DNA from: Xenophilus aerolatus
GTDB taxonomy: Bacteria > Pseudomonadota > Gammaproteobacteria > Burkholderiales > Burkholderiaceae_C
Direction: 5' to 3'
NCBI GenBank assembly: GCA_030418545.1
Contig: QAIB01000003.1
Span: 434,001 to 498,000, forward strand
Length of the DNA: 64,000 nt
The translations under genes were made by a program, and so were the position numbers. Shown in pieces: positions 24,597 through 36,007 of the stretch. How positions within the stretch are numbered: position 1 is the stretch's first letter; each line of letters begins with the position of its first letter. Under the pieces are notes generated by a model. It was given only the letters and a program-made list of their open reading frames with translations. It was not told the origin of the DNA and made no database searches.

Positions 24597-25739
24597 TCAG
24601 CGCTTGCCCGTGCCGGCCGAGAGCTTTCTGTAGACGGTGGCACGGCTGACACCCAGCGCCCGCGCCGCCTCGGCCACGTTGCCGCGCGCCTCGCGCACCG
24701 CCTGCTCGATGAGCGAGGCCTGCACGTCCCGCAGGCGCGCGGCCGGCGCCGTGCCGGCGGTGGCGCGGCCGTCGCGCCGCAGGGCCCGCACATGCAGCCG
24801 CAGGCCCGACCACAGCGGCACCTCGGCCGGAGTGGGGTGGCGTGCGGCCGCGTCGAAGAGCAGCGAAGTCGGCACCGCGAACAGGTCGGTTGCCGACCCG
24901 CGCCCCTGTGACGGCAGCGGCAGCAGTTGCCGGGCGACGGTGTTGGCACCGAGCACCAGCCCGTCGGCATCGAGGCACAGCAGGCCATCGCCATCGACGC
25001 CCGCCTCCAGCGCCGCCAGGCTGCCGGGCCAGTTGAACTGCAGCAGCAGTGCGCACGGCAGGCTGCGCAGCCACGCGTTCTGGATCGCGCGCGCCGAATG
25101 TTCAGCCAGGTGCTGGAGCTCGGGGCGCTCGACCACGTTCACCCCGGTGAGGTCGAGCATGCCGGCGCAACGGCCCTCGGGGTCGAAGAGCGGCGCACCG
25201 GCGCAGGTGTAGACGCTGGTGTCGTCGAAGAAGTGCTCGCCGCGGTGCAGCCACACGGCGCTCTGCTCGGCCAGCGCGGCGCCGATGGCAGTGGTGCCCA
25301 CGGCGCGTTCCGACAGGTCGACGCCCACCCGCGCGATGCTGCGCGTGGCGGGGTCGTCGTGGCCCGACAGCGGCCCGACCTCGATCACGGTGCCCTGCGC
25401 ATCGGTCAGCATCGCGAAATAGCGCGTCCCGGCGATGGCGCGCGACAGGCGTTCGAGCACCGGCCGCGCCGCACCCAGCAGCGGCCCGTGGCGCTCCTTC
25501 GCCTGCCGCTGCGCCGAGGGCGCGACGGCGTCGAACACCACGCGCTGATCGGGCGTGCGGCCGGCCGCCAGGCAGCGCTGCCAGGAGCGCGCGATCCACG
25601 GTGCGAGCGGCGCGGGGCCGGCCGACGCGCCGCCGTGCAGCCAGGCGTGGCGCGCCTGCGCGATCAGTGCGCCGCGGTCGGGCAGCGCGAGCGTGCGTGC
25701 GGGGAAGGTCATCGTGGGGAGGCGGGGAAGCTGCTCCAT
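24597..25739 (-). CDS. AcoR-like GAF/Fis regulator without an AAA+ domain
   Basis: A 380-residue regulator. The N-terminal half is a GAF sensor as in AcoR ([16 protein letters not shown] opening, then [19 protein letters not shown] and [11 protein letters not shown]). The C-terminus is a Fis-type helix-turn-helix ([15 protein letters not shown]). The sigma-54 AAA+ domain that normally sits between them is missing: no GAFTGA or Walker motifs are present. It is therefore unlikely to open sigma-54 promoters and may repress or work with the main sigma factor. It is divergent from coxSLM, its likely target. ATG 25739 (MEQLPRL) is chosen; 25712 is possible. Confidence 0.85.
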   Translation of the reverse strand: MEQLPRLPTMTFPARTLALPDRGALIAQARHAWLHGGASAGPAPLAPWIARSWQRCLAAGRTPDQRVVFDAVAPSAQRQAKERHGPLLGAARPVLERLSRAIAGTRYFAMLTDAQGTVIEVGPLSGHDDPATRSIARVGVDLSERAVGTTAIGAALAEQSAVWLHRGEHFFDDTSVYTCAGAPLFDPEGRCAGMLDLTGVNVVERPELQHLAEHSARAIQNAWLRSLPCALLLQFNWPGSLAALEAGVDGDGLLCLDADGLVLGANTVARQLLPLPSQGRGSATDLFAVPTSLLFDAAARHPTPAEVPLWSGLRLHVRALRRDGRATAGTAPAARLRDVQASLIEQAVREARGNVAEAARALGVSRATVYRKLSAGTGKR

Positions 25740-25769
25740 TTTGAGAATTTCGCGCGGGCCGCGCAACCG

Positions 25770-25788
25770 CCTAGGGTTTTGCCTAGGG
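25770..25788. promoter_or_regulatory. Direct CCTAGGG repeat in the regulator-cox intergenic region
   Basis: CCTAGGG occurs at 25770-25776 and again at 25782-25788, a 12-base period, and each contains the palindrome CCTAGG. The site lies about 30 bases from the regulator start and 85 bases before coxS, a good position for autoregulation plus cox control. Binding by the adjacent regulator is inferred only. Confidence 0.4.
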
Positions 25789-25872
25789 AGTGGGGCAGGC
25801 ACGGCGAACAAGATCGCACGGTCGCGCCTTCGCCGGCGTCGGCCCAGCCATCACCACCACGGAGACAGCCAC

Positions 25873-26364
<492 letters not shown>

Positions 26365-26376
26365 ACGGAGGCTGAC

Positions 26377-28821
<2,445 letters not shown>

Positions 28822-28832
28822 GGAGACCCACC

Positions 28833-29624
28833 ATGTACGCATTCACCTTCGAACGTCCCGACACCCTGGACAACGCCCTGAAGCTCGTGGCCGGCGGCGC
28901 CAAGCCCCTGGCCGGCGGACAGACCCTGCTGGCCTCGATGAAGCTGCGGCTGTCGGCGCCCGAGCAGCTCGCCGACCTCGGCGCCTGCAAGGACCTGACC
29001 GGCATCCGCAAGGAGGGCGACGCGCTGGTCATCGGCGCCATGTCGCGCCACCTCGAGGTTGCCAACAGCCCCGAGGTCAAGTCGGCCTACCCGGCGCTGG
29101 CCGACCTGGCCTCGCGCATCGGCGACCGGCAGGTGCGGGCCATGGGCACGATGGGCGGCTCGGTCGCCAACAACGACCCGGCCGCCTGCTACCCCAGTGC
29201 GGTGCTGGCCTCTGGCGCCACGGTGATCACCACGAAGCGCGAGATCGCGGCGGACGACTTCTTCCAGGGCCTGTTCACCACGGCACTCGAAGACGGCGAG
29301 CTGATCAAGGCGATCCGCTTCCCGCTGCCGAAGAGGGCGGCCTACGAGAAGCTGCGCCAGAAGGCCTCGCATTTCCCGCTGGTCGGCGTCTTCGTGGCGC
29401 AGTTCGAGAGCGGCGTGCGCGTGGCCGTCACGGGCGCGGGCAATGGCGTCTTTCGCCATGCGGGGCTCGAGGCGGCGCTGTCGAAGAGCTTCACGCCGGA
29501 GTCGGCCGCCGGCGTCGCCATCGACGACAGCGAACTCAACAGCGACCTGCACGCCACCGCGGCCTACCGGGCCAACCTGATCTCGGTACTCGCACAGCGC
29601 GCGGTGGCAAAGGCCCTGGGCTAA
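28833..29624 (+). CDS. coxM: Molybdenum hydroxylase FAD subunit
   Basis: A 263-residue FAD-binding subunit of the CO dehydrogenase/xanthine dehydrogenase medium-chain family. PLAGGQTLLASMKLRLSAPE and the later AMGTMGGSVANNDPAACYP are the two FAD-contacting motifs. It accepts electrons from CoxS and passes them to the respiratory chain or another acceptor. AGGAG precedes the start by about 7 bases, and the gene begins 11 bases after coxL. The order S-L-M here differs from the M-S-L order typical of form I operons. Confidence 0.93.
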   Translation: MYAFTFERPDTLDNALKLVAGGAKPLAGGQTLLASMKLRLSAPEQLADLGACKDLTGIRKEGDALVIGAMSRHLEVANSPEVKSAYPALADLASRIGDRQVRAMGTMGGSVANNDPAACYPSAVLASGATVITTKREIAADDFFQGLFTTALEDGELIKAIRFPLPKRAAYEKLRQKASHFPLVGVFVAQFESGVRVAVTGAGNGVFRHAGLEAALSKSFTPESAAGVAIDDSELNSDLHATAAYRANLISVLAQRAVAKALG

Positions 29625-29633
29625 GCTGAGCCG

Positions 29634-30560
29634 ATGACCGCACCCGCCGCCACGCCCGATCCCGCCGCACCCTTCGCCTCGATCGACGCCGTGGTGCAGG
29701 GGCTGGCGGCGGTCGGCTACCTGGCCGACCGGCGGCTGGCGACGGCGGTGTTCCTGGCCCTGAAGCTGCAGCGCCCGCTGTTGCTGGAGGGCGAGCCGGG
29801 TGTCGGCAAGACCGAACTCGCCAAGGCCCTGTCGGCCGCCTTGCAGCGCGAGCTCTTGCGTCTGCAGTGCTACGACGGCCTGGAGCAGCGCGAGGCCCTC
29901 TACGAGTGGAACTACGCGGCGCAACTGCTGCACATGCGCGCGGCCGAAGCCAAGGGCAGCGCCGACGACGTCGAGGCCGAGGTCTACCAGCCCCACTACC
30001 TCATCCGCCGCCCCCTGCTGCAGGCCCTGCAGGCGCCGCCGCCCGGCGCGGTGCTGCTGATCGACGAGGTCGACCGGGCCGACGAGCCCTTCGAGGCCTT
30101 CCTGCTCGAATACCTGGGCGAGTACCAGGTCAGCATTCCCGAGCTCGGCACCGTGAGGGCCGTGGTGCCGCCGGTCACGCTGCTCACCAGCAACCGCACG
30201 CGCGAGCTCAACGACGCCGTGAAGCGGCGTTGCCTCTACCACTGGCTCGACTACCCGGAGCGCGAACGCGAGCTGGCCATCGTGCGCGCGCAGGTGCCCG
30301 GGGCCGGCGAGCGTCTGTCCACGCAGGTGGCCGATTTCGTGCAGCGCCTGCGCAGCCAGCCCTTCGCCGATGCCTTCCAGCGCGCACCCGGCATTGCCGA
30401 GAGCGTGGAGTGGGCGCGCGCGCTGGTCGCGATGGACACCGTGGAGCTCGACCCCGAGGTGGTGGTCGACACCGCCGGCATCCTCTTCAAGCAGCGCGAC
30501 GACGTGGCGGCGCTGAACCACCAGCTCGCGACCGAGCTGCTGGCGCCGGCCGACGCCTGA
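29634..30560 (+). CDS. coxD: MoxR-type AAA+ ATPase, CoxD-like
   Basis: A 308-residue AAA+ ATPase with Walker A GEPGVGKTE (from residue 53), Walker B AVLLIDEVDRADEPFEAFLLE and sensor LLTSNRTRELNDAVKRRC. MoxR ATPases work with a VWA-domain partner as chaperones; CoxD, with CoxE, assembles the sulfurated metal site of CO dehydrogenase in Oligotropha. The VWA gene follows immediately. The start lies 9 bases past the coxM stop. Confidence 0.9.
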   Translation: MTAPAATPDPAAPFASIDAVVQGLAAVGYLADRRLATAVFLALKLQRPLLLEGEPGVGKTELAKALSAALQRELLRLQCYDGLEQREALYEWNYAAQLLHMRAAEAKGSADDVEAEVYQPHYLIRRPLLQALQAPPPGAVLLIDEVDRADEPFEAFLLEYLGEYQVSIPELGTVRAVVPPVTLLTSNRTRELNDAVKRRCLYHWLDYPERERELAIVRAQVPGAGERLSTQVADFVQRLRSQPFADAFQRAPGIAESVEWARALVAMDTVELDPEVVVDTAGILFKQRDDVAALNHQLATELLAPADA

Positions 30561-30583
30561 GCTTCTCTTTTTTTCTTGCGACC

Positions 30584-31795
30584 ATGGAGCGCGTGCAGCA
30601 ACTCGGCGACGCCCGGCGCGGCAAGCTGGCGGGCAACCTCGTCGGCTTTGGCCGCGCCCTGCGGCGCGCGGGCGTGCGGCTCGACGCCTCGCGCATCGCG
30701 CTCGCGGCCGAGGCGGCGCAGCTGGTGGGCGTGGGCAGCCGGCACGACCTGGCCGCGGCCATGGAATCGGTGATGGTCAGCCGCGAGCAGGACCGTGCCG
30801 TGTTCCGCGAGCTGTTCGACGCGTGGTTCCGTGATCCCGAGCTCGCCAACAAGATGCTCGCGCAGATGCTCCCCACCGCCGAGGGCCGAGCCGAGCCGGT
30901 CAAGCGCCGCCCGCGGGTGCGCGAGGCCCTGGCTGCGCCGCGCCCGCCGCAGGCCGCGCCGCAGAACGAGCGCGAGGTCGACTTCGACGCCGCCATGACG
31001 GCCGGCGACCGGCGGCAGCTGCAGCATGCCGACTTCAACGCCCTCGGCGCGGCCGAGTACCGCCTCGTCGAACGCCTGGCGCGCGACATTCCCTTGCCGC
31101 TGCCCCGTGTGCCCAGCCGCCGCCTGCGCGTGGCGGGCCATGGCGGCGCGCAGGCCCGCATGCACTGGCCGGGCGTGTGGCACGAAGCGGCGCGCACCGG
31201 CGGCGAGATGCTGCGCCTGCCGCGGCTCGTGCGGCGCGAGCAGCCCTTGCCGCTGCTGGTGCTGGTCGACGTGTCGGGCTCGATGGAGCGTTATGCGCGC
31301 CTGCTGCTGGCCTTCCTGCATGCGGCAACGCGCACGCTGGCCAGCCAGGGCGGGCGGCGCGACGTGTTCGCCTTCGGCACGGGCCTGACCGACCTCACGC
31401 CGGCCTTCCGTATTGCCGACACCGACGCGATGCTCGCGCAGGCCGGCCAGGCCATCGACGACTTCGCTGGCGGCACGCGGCTGGGCGAGTCGCTGGCCCA
31501 GCTGCGGCGCGCCCATGCGCGGCGCCTCATCGGCCGGCGCACGCTGGTGCTGCTGGTCAGCGATGGCCTGGACACCGGCGAGCCCGACGTACTGCGTGCC
31601 GAGCTGCAGTGGCTGCGCCGGCACAGCCGCTGCCTGCTGTGGCTCAACCCGCTGCTGCGCTTCTCCGGTTATGCGCCGCTGGCGCGCGGCGCGAACGAGC
31701 TGCACCGCGCGGCCGACGCGATGCTGGCCGTGCACAACCTGCAGGCCCTGGAAGACCTGGCGCGCAGCATCGCCGCGCTGCTGCGCAACCGATAA
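30584..31795 (+). CDS. coxE: VWA-domain protein, CoxE-like
   Basis: A 403-residue protein whose C-terminal half is a von Willebrand A domain with an intact MIDAS motif DVSGSM (residues 229-234), plus FGTGLTDLTP and LLVSDGLDTGEPD. The N-terminal half is helical with a charged linker. It is the usual partner of the MoxR ATPase in cofactor insertion for molybdenum hydroxylases. ATG 30584 (MERVQQLGD) has no strong ribosome binding site, only a pyrimidine-rich run, so the start is moderately certain. Confidence 0.88.
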   Translation: MERVQQLGDARRGKLAGNLVGFGRALRRAGVRLDASRIALAAEAAQLVGVGSRHDLAAAMESVMVSREQDRAVFRELFDAWFRDPELANKMLAQMLPTAEGRAEPVKRRPRVREALAAPRPPQAAPQNEREVDFDAAMTAGDRRQLQHADFNALGAAEYRLVERLARDIPLPLPRVPSRRLRVAGHGGAQARMHWPGVWHEAARTGGEMLRLPRLVRREQPLPLLVLVDVSGSMERYARLLLAFLHAATRTLASQGGRRDVFAFGTGLTDLTPAFRIADTDAMLAQAGQAIDDFAGGTRLGESLAQLRRAHARRLIGRRTLVLLVSDGLDTGEPDVLRAELQWLRRHSRCLLWLNPLLRFSGYAPLARGANELHRAADAMLAVHNLQALEDLARSIAALLRNR

Positions 31796-31821
31796 CGACA
31801 CACTCCACGAAGGAACACCCC

Positions 31822-32403
31822 ATGGACATGCAAGGCACCCGCCAGCTCGGCGTCACCCAGGAACAGGCCTGGGAAGCCCTCAACGACCCGGAGACGCTCA
31901 AGGGCTGCCTGCCGGGCTGCGACAAGTTCGAGTCGACCGGCGACAACCAGTACGCCGTGACGATGGCCGTGAAGGTCGGCCCGGTGTCGGCCAAGTTCAA
32001 CGGCAAGGTGACGCTCAGCGACATCCAGCCGCCGGCGAGCTACAAGCTGGCCTTCGAGGGGCAGGGCGGCGTGGCCGGCTTCGGCAAGGGCGCGTCGGCG
32101 GTCTCGCTCACGCCCAACGACGCGGGCTGCGAGCTGGCCTACACGGTGCAGGCGCAGGTGGGCGGCAAGATCGCGCAACTGGGCCAGCGCCTGATCGACG
32201 GCGCGGCCAAGTCGATGGCCGACGATTTCTTCAAGCGCTTCGACGCCGAGATGCAGCGCCGCCATGGCCCACCGCCGGCCGAGGCCGCTGCTATCGAAAC
32301 GGGAGCGCCTGCCGCAGAGAAGACGGGCGCCGTGGCCGGATTCATGCAGAAACTCGGCTTCGGCAAGAAGGACAGGCCCGAGGGCGCGCAGGACGAGGGC
32401 TGA
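31822..32403 (+). CDS. coxG: CoxG/SRPBCC family membrane-tethering protein
   Basis: A 193-residue protein with a CoxG-type START/SRPBCC domain (residues about 1-148; LNDPETLKGCLPGCDKFE and VGPVSAKFNGKVTL). CoxG homologues help recruit CO dehydrogenase to the membrane. A linker (residues about 157-177, AIETGAPAAEKTGAVAG) is encoded by DNA matching the dispersed GCTAT element, then a short C-terminal segment GFMQKLGFGKKDRP remains. The element is in frame and appears to have lengthened the linker. AAGGAA lies about 9 bases before the start. Confidence 0.88.
   Translation: MDMQGTRQLGVTQEQAWEALNDPETLKGCLPGCDKFESTGDNQYAVTMAVKVGPVSAKFNGKVTLSDIQPPASYKLAFEGQGGVAGFGKGASAVSLTPNDAGCELAYTVQAQVGGKIAQLGQRLIDGAAKSMADDFFKRFDAEMQRRHGPPPAEAAAIETGAPAAEKTGAVAGFMQKLGFGKKDRPEGAQDEG
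32290..32353 (+). repeat. Dispersed GCTAT palindromic element, copy 5, in coxG
   Basis: Head GCTATCGAAACGGGAGC (the last arm is degenerate), then GCCTGCCGCAGAGAAGACGG with the GACGGGCGC block, GTGGCC, and TTCATGCAGAAAC. It stays in frame with coxG and codes for the inter-segment linker. Confidence 0.65.
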
Positions 32404-32408
32404 GCGCC

Positions 32409-33422
32409 ATGGAGAACCTCGACGTCATGGTGCTGCGCCAGTTGCGCGACTGGCGCCAGGCAGGGCGCCGTGCGCTGCTGGCCACCGTGGTGCGCACCTG
32501 GGGCTCGTCGCCGCGGCCGATCGGTTCGATCCTCGCGCTGGCCGAAGACGGCACCGTGGTCGGTTCGGTTTCGGGTGGGTGCATCGAGGACGACCTGATC
32601 GCGCGCCACAGCCGCGTCGGCGCCTCGCAGATGCCGACCGGCGCGCCGGCCCAGGTCAAGTACGGCATCACTGCCGACGAGGCGCACCGCTTCGGGCTGC
32701 CTTGTGGCGGCACGCTGGAACTGCTGCTGGAATTCGACCCCGACGCCGCCTCGCTCGCCGAACTGGTTGAGCGCCTGGAGGCGGGCCAGCTCATGCAGCG
32801 CACCGTCGCCCTGGTCGACGGTGCGGTCACGCTGGCGCCCGCGCACGCGCCGGCGGAGCTGGCGATCGACGAGCAGCACCTGGTCAACACCTTCGGCCCC
32901 GAATACCGCATGCTGCTGATCGGTGCCGGCCAGCTCGCCGAATACCTGGCAACCATGGCCAGCTTCAGCGGCTTTGCCGTCACGCTGTGCGACCCGCGCG
33001 CGGAGTACCGCGGCAGCTGGCAGGTGCCGGGCGTGGCGATCAGCACCGAGATGCCCGACGACGCCGTGGTCGCCTTCAGGCCCGACAGCCGCAGCTGCGT
33101 GGTGGCGCTCACGCACGACCCCAAGCTGGACGACCTGGCCTTGCTGGAGGCCTTGCAGACGCCGGCCTTCTACGTCGGCGCCATCGGCTCGCGGCGCAAC
33201 GCGCAGGCGCGGCGCGAACGGATGATCGAGCACTTCGACCAGACCGAGGCCTCGCTGGCGCGGCTGCGCGGCCCGATCGGCATCTACATCGGCAGCAAGA
33301 CGCCGCCCGAGATCGCGGTGAGCGTCATGGCCGAGATCCTGGCCGTGAAGAACGCGGTGCGCCTGCCGCGCGAGATGGAAGTCGCGGCGGCCAAGGACAG
33401 GCAGCTACAGACGGCCGAGTGA
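32409..33422 (+). CDS. XdhC/CoxF family molybdenum cofactor maturation protein
   Basis: A 337-residue protein with the XdhC/CoxI N-terminal domain (VRTWGSSPRPIGSIL, VSGGCIEDDLI) and a C-terminal Rossmann-like XdhC domain (LLIGAGQLAEYLATMASFSG). These proteins bind the molybdenum cofactor and support its sulfuration and transfer into the apo-hydroxylase. It is the last gene of the cox run, beginning 5 bases after coxG, and is followed by a large hairpin element at 33458-33618. Confidence 0.9.
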   Translation: MENLDVMVLRQLRDWRQAGRRALLATVVRTWGSSPRPIGSILALAEDGTVVGSVSGGCIEDDLIARHSRVGASQMPTGAPAQVKYGITADEAHRFGLPCGGTLELLLEFDPDAASLAELVERLEAGQLMQRTVALVDGAVTLAPAHAPAELAIDEQHLVNTFGPEYRMLLIGAGQLAEYLATMASFSGFAVTLCDPRAEYRGSWQVPGVAISTEMPDDAVVAFRPDSRSCVVALTHDPKLDDLALLEALQTPAFYVGAIGSRRNAQARRERMIEHFDQTEASLARLRGPIGIYIGSKTPPEIAVSVMAEILAVKNAVRLPREMEVAAAKDRQLQTAE

Positions 33423-33457
33423 GCGCCCGCGGCGTGGGCGTCGCCGTCCGCGGGCTC

Positions 33458-33618
33458 AGAAGCTGTGAATGAATCGGCCGCGTTCGAGCGGCGCGCCAGG
33501 GCGGCGCCCATCGAGGCGCAAAGCGCAGCCATAGCTCGGACTATGGCGAGCATTTGCAACGACGAGGGACGTCGTTAGGGCGCGTCGAGCGGACGTGGCC
33601 GGTTCGTTCACGGCTTCT
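33458..33618. repeat. 161-bp full-length inverted repeat (MITE-like or hairpin element)
   Basis: The ends are AGAAGCTGTGAATGAATCGG on the left and, reverse complemented, AGAAGCCGTGAACGAACCGG on the right. Imperfect pairing continues inward (CGCGTTCGAGCGG with CACGTCCGCTCGAC) to a central CCATAG-CTCGGA-CTATGG hairpin. The right end touches the stop codon of the Bug receptor gene. No reading frame is seen. It occupies nearly the whole gap between convergent genes and could act as a structured terminator. Confidence 0.7.
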
Positions 33619-34634
33619 CAGGCCGCCTCCTTGATCCCCCGCATCAGGATCACGCCACCCAGCGTGGTGGTGTCGCTGCGCATGCGCTTGGCCAGCGCCG
33701 CGGCCGAGCCGGCGCGCGCCTGCCAGCCGGCCTTGAGCAGGGCCTGGCTCACGTCGGGGGCGCGCAGCACCTGGTCCAGGGCCGCGTTGAGCTTGTCCAC
33801 CGCGGCATCGGGCATCGTCGAGGGGGCCGCCAGCGCGGTCCAGATCTCCAGGTCGGCGCCGCGCACGTCGGCCTCGCGCAGCGTGGGCAGCTCGTTCACC
33901 AGCGGGCTGCGGTCGGGCGAGGTGACGCCGATCGCCTTGAGCTTGCCGGCCTTGACCTGTGCCATCGCCAGCGCCGGCGGCAGCAGCGCGATCTGCACCT
34001 CGTTCTTCAGCATCGCGGCGATCACCTGCGGGTTGCCGTTGAAGGGCACGTGCGTGGCGCGGATGCTGGTGCGCATCTTCAGCAGCTCCATGCCCAGGTG
34101 GCCGACGGTGCCGTTGCCGGGCGTGCCGTACTTTGCCTCGGTGCCGAGGTTGCGGGCCCACAGCAGCAGCTGGGCGGGCGTGCTGCCCACCGCCTTGTCC
34201 GACACGGTGAGCACCAGCGGCGCGGTGCCGATCAGGCCCACGGGCGCGAAGTCCTTCTCGGGGTCGAAGGGCGTGCTGCTGTTGAGCAGCCTCGCGATGG
34301 TGAGGTTGCCGTTGATCAGCGCGCCGATGGTGTGGTCGTCGCGGGACTTGGCCACCAGGTCGGCGGCGGTGTTGCCGCTGGCGCCGGGCTTGTTCTCGAC
34401 CACCACCGGATGGCCCAGCAGCTTGGACAGCGGCTCGGCGATCGCACGGGCCGCCAGGTCGGGCGACGAGCCGGTGGGAAAGCCCACCAGGATGCGCAGC
34501 GGCTTGTTCGGCCAGGCGCTGCTGCCCGCGGCTGCGCGAGGGGTGGCACGGGCCGTGTCCTGCGCCCAGGCGGGCAGGCACAGAGCGGCCGTGGCGGCAG
34601 CGGCGGATTGAAGCAGGCGGCGTTTGTCGATCAT
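33618..34634 (-). CDS. Bug/TctC-type tripartite tricarboxylate receptor
   Basis: A 338-residue periplasmic solute receptor of the Bug family, greatly expanded in Burkholderiales. The signal (MIDKRRLLQSAAAATAALCL, then PAWAQ) is Tat-like. The mature part has NKPLRILVGFPTGSSPDLAAR and VVENKPGASGNTAADLVAK, the two carboxylate-contacting loops. Bug proteins bind carboxylates or amides for the TctAB permease or act in sensing; no tctAB is present here, so this is an orphan receptor. It converges on the cox run. Confidence 0.9.
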   Translation of the reverse strand: MIDKRRLLQSAAAATAALCLPAWAQDTARATPRAAAGSSAWPNKPLRILVGFPTGSSPDLAARAIAEPLSKLLGHPVVVENKPGASGNTAADLVAKSRDDHTIGALINGNLTIARLLNSSTPFDPEKDFAPVGLIGTAPLVLTVSDKAVGSTPAQLLLWARNLGTEAKYGTPGNGTVGHLGMELLKMRTSIRATHVPFNGNPQVIAAMLKNEVQIALLPPALAMAQVKAGKLKAIGVTSPDRSPLVNELPTLREADVRGADLEIWTALAAPSTMPDAAVDKLNAALDQVLRAPDVSQALLKAGWQARAGSAAALAKRMRSDTTTLGGVILMRGIKEAA

Positions 34635-34725
34635 GGCAGAGTCAGGCGTAGAAGTTACAAGACGTTAACGAACTACGCGCTGCACTGCAACATAAGGCAA
34701 AGGTACCTACCGCCGGGTAGGAGCC

Positions 34726-34758
34726 GCCGAGGCGCGGCTGCGAGCCACGCGCCTCGGC
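34726..34758. terminator. 11-bp GC hairpin downstream of phaG, possible terminator
   Basis: GCCGAGGCGCG-GCTGCGAGCCA-CGCGCCTCGGC is a perfect 11-bp stem with an 11-base loop. It lies beyond the palindromic element that ends phaG and upstream of the Bug receptor on the same strand. There is no T run, so Rho-independent termination would be weak; it may stabilise the 3' end of the antiporter transcript. Confidence 0.4.
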
Positions 34759-34763
34759 TAGAC

Positions 34764-34828
34764 GAATTCGAAGCAAAAGTGCCAGAAATGCCCGCTACGC
34801 GGGCGCCGTCAGCTATCGATTCGATAGC
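34764..34828 (-). repeat. Dispersed GCTAT palindromic element, copy 6, ends phaG
   Basis: On the minus strand: head GCTATCGAATCGATAGC (34828-34812), TGACGGCGCCCGCGTAGCG, GGCATTTCTGGCACTTTTG and CTTCGAATTC. The head encodes the last residues of PhaG and its TAG stop codon lies inside the palindrome. Confidence 0.85.
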
Positions 34829-35211
34829 GCTTCGGGTTCCTCGCTCGCCGCCTGGGGTGGGCGTTGCGGGCCGTGGGCGGGCGGCGGCACGTCGCCTCCC
34901 TTCTGTCGCTCGCGGAACAGGGCCGCGCGCATCAGGAAGATGGTGGTGACCGGCGCCGTGAGCGCGACGAAGAAGGCGATCAGCACCGCATGCAGGAAGA
35001 GCTGGAAGCCCTGGACCGAGAAGTACACGATCGTCGCCAGCGAGATCGCCCACACGCCCAGCGTCGCCCCCAGCGTGGGGGCGTGGATGCGGCTGAAGAA
35101 GGTCGGCAGGCGCACCAGGCCGAAGGAGCCGATCGCCGCGAAGGCGGCACCCACCAGCACCAGCAGGGCCGTGAGCCACTCGGCCCACCAGGGCATCGAC
35201 CCGCCGCTCAC
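34813..35211 (-). CDS. phaG: Mrp/Pha cation-proton antiporter subunit G
   Basis: A 132-residue membrane subunit with three helices (ALLVLVGAAFAAIGSFGLVRL and later pairs). FSRIHAPTLGATLGVWAISL is the MnhG/PhaG hallmark. It completes the multi-subunit antiporter that exports Na+ or K+ in exchange for protons. The C-terminal extension after the last helix is Pro/Ala-rich and ends EALSNR, which is encoded by the dispersed palindromic element including the stop codon. It starts 22 bases after phaF. Confidence 0.9.
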   Translation of the reverse strand: MSGGSMPWWAEWLTALLVLVGAAFAAIGSFGLVRLPTFFSRIHAPTLGATLGVWAISLATIVYFSVQGFQLFLHAVLIAFFVALTAPVTTIFLMRAALFRERQKGGDVPPPAHGPQRPPQAASEEPEALSNR

Positions 35212-35233
35212 AGGCGAACTCCGGTGCGCGCCG

Positions 35234-35512
35234 TCATTCGATCACCTCGCCGCGCAACAGGAACTTGGCCAGCGCCGAGGTGCCGACGAAGCCGAACAGC
35301 GCGATCAGCATCGCGGGCTCGAAATACACGCTGCTGGCGTACACGATGCCCAGCACCAGCACCATGAGCATGCCGTTGATGTAGAGGCAGTCCAGCGCCA
35401 TCACGCGGTCCTGCGCCGAGGGGCCGAGCAGCAGGCGCGCGAGTGCGCACAGCATGGCGACGGCCAGGAGGAACAGGGCGCCCTTGAGGGCCCAGAAAAG
35501 CACGGGCGTCAT
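35234..35512 (-). CDS. phaF: Mrp/Pha cation-proton antiporter subunit F
   Basis: A 92-residue protein with three membrane helices. LLLGPSAQDRVMALDCLYIN is the diagnostic MnhF/PhaF loop. Part of the same antiporter complex. The ATG at 35512 overlaps the phaE stop as ATGA, so the two are probably translationally coupled. Confidence 0.92.
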   Translation of the reverse strand: MTPVLFWALKGALFLLAVAMLCALARLLLGPSAQDRVMALDCLYINGMLMVLVLGIVYASSVYFEPAMLIALFGFVGTSALAKFLLRGEVIE

Positions 35513-36006
35513 GATGATTCGAAGATCTCCATCAGGGGCTTTTCGTAGCGCTGCTGCACCATGGCGATGAAGGCCGCCTCGTCGGCCAGGTCGAACACGT
35601 GGACCAGCAGCACGGAGCCGTCGAGCGCGAGTTCGCCCCAGGCCGTGCCGGGCGCCAAGGTCAGCATCATCGACAGCACGGCCAGCCCGTTGGGATCGCG
35701 CATGCGCAGCGGTACCTGGACGAAAGCGGGTCGCAGTTCGGCCGTGCGCCGCATCAGCAGCCGGTGGGCGACCGTCAGGGCCGAGGCCACCAGGTCGTGC
35801 AGCGCGATGCCCACCAGCCGCAGGGCGGTGCGCGGATGCCGCATGCGGACCGTGGCCGGGCGCAGCCCCTTGGTGATGAGCGGCACCACGATGGCCAGCA
35901 GCGCACCGAACAGCACCGTGGCCGGATGCACCGACTGGTTCAGCACCAGCCACACGACCAGCAATGCGATCGACAGCGGTGGTGAAGGGATCAGGGCGCG
36001 GAACAT
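35509..36006 (-). CDS. phaE: Mrp/Pha cation-proton antiporter subunit E
   Basis: A 165-residue protein with two N-terminal helices (SIALLVVWLVLNQSVHPATVL) and a cytoplasmic C-terminal part with MLTLAPGTAWGELALDGSVL, which is the conserved MnhE motif, followed by LVHVFDLADE. It starts 1 base after phaD and overlaps phaF by 4 bases. Confidence 0.93.
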   Translation of the reverse strand: MFRALIPSPPLSIALLVVWLVLNQSVHPATVLFGALLAIVVPLITKGLRPATVRMRHPRTALRLVGIALHDLVASALTVAHRLLMRRTAELRPAFVQVPLRMRDPNGLAVLSMMLTLAPGTAWGELALDGSVLLVHVFDLADEAAFIAMVQQRYEKPLMEIFESS

Positions 36007-36007
36007 G

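Noticed and set aside
25740-25872. Sigma-54 promoter for the cox genes
   Set aside because: No good GG-N10-GC pair with the TGGCAC and TTGC context was found, and the neighbouring regulator has no sigma-54 interaction domain.
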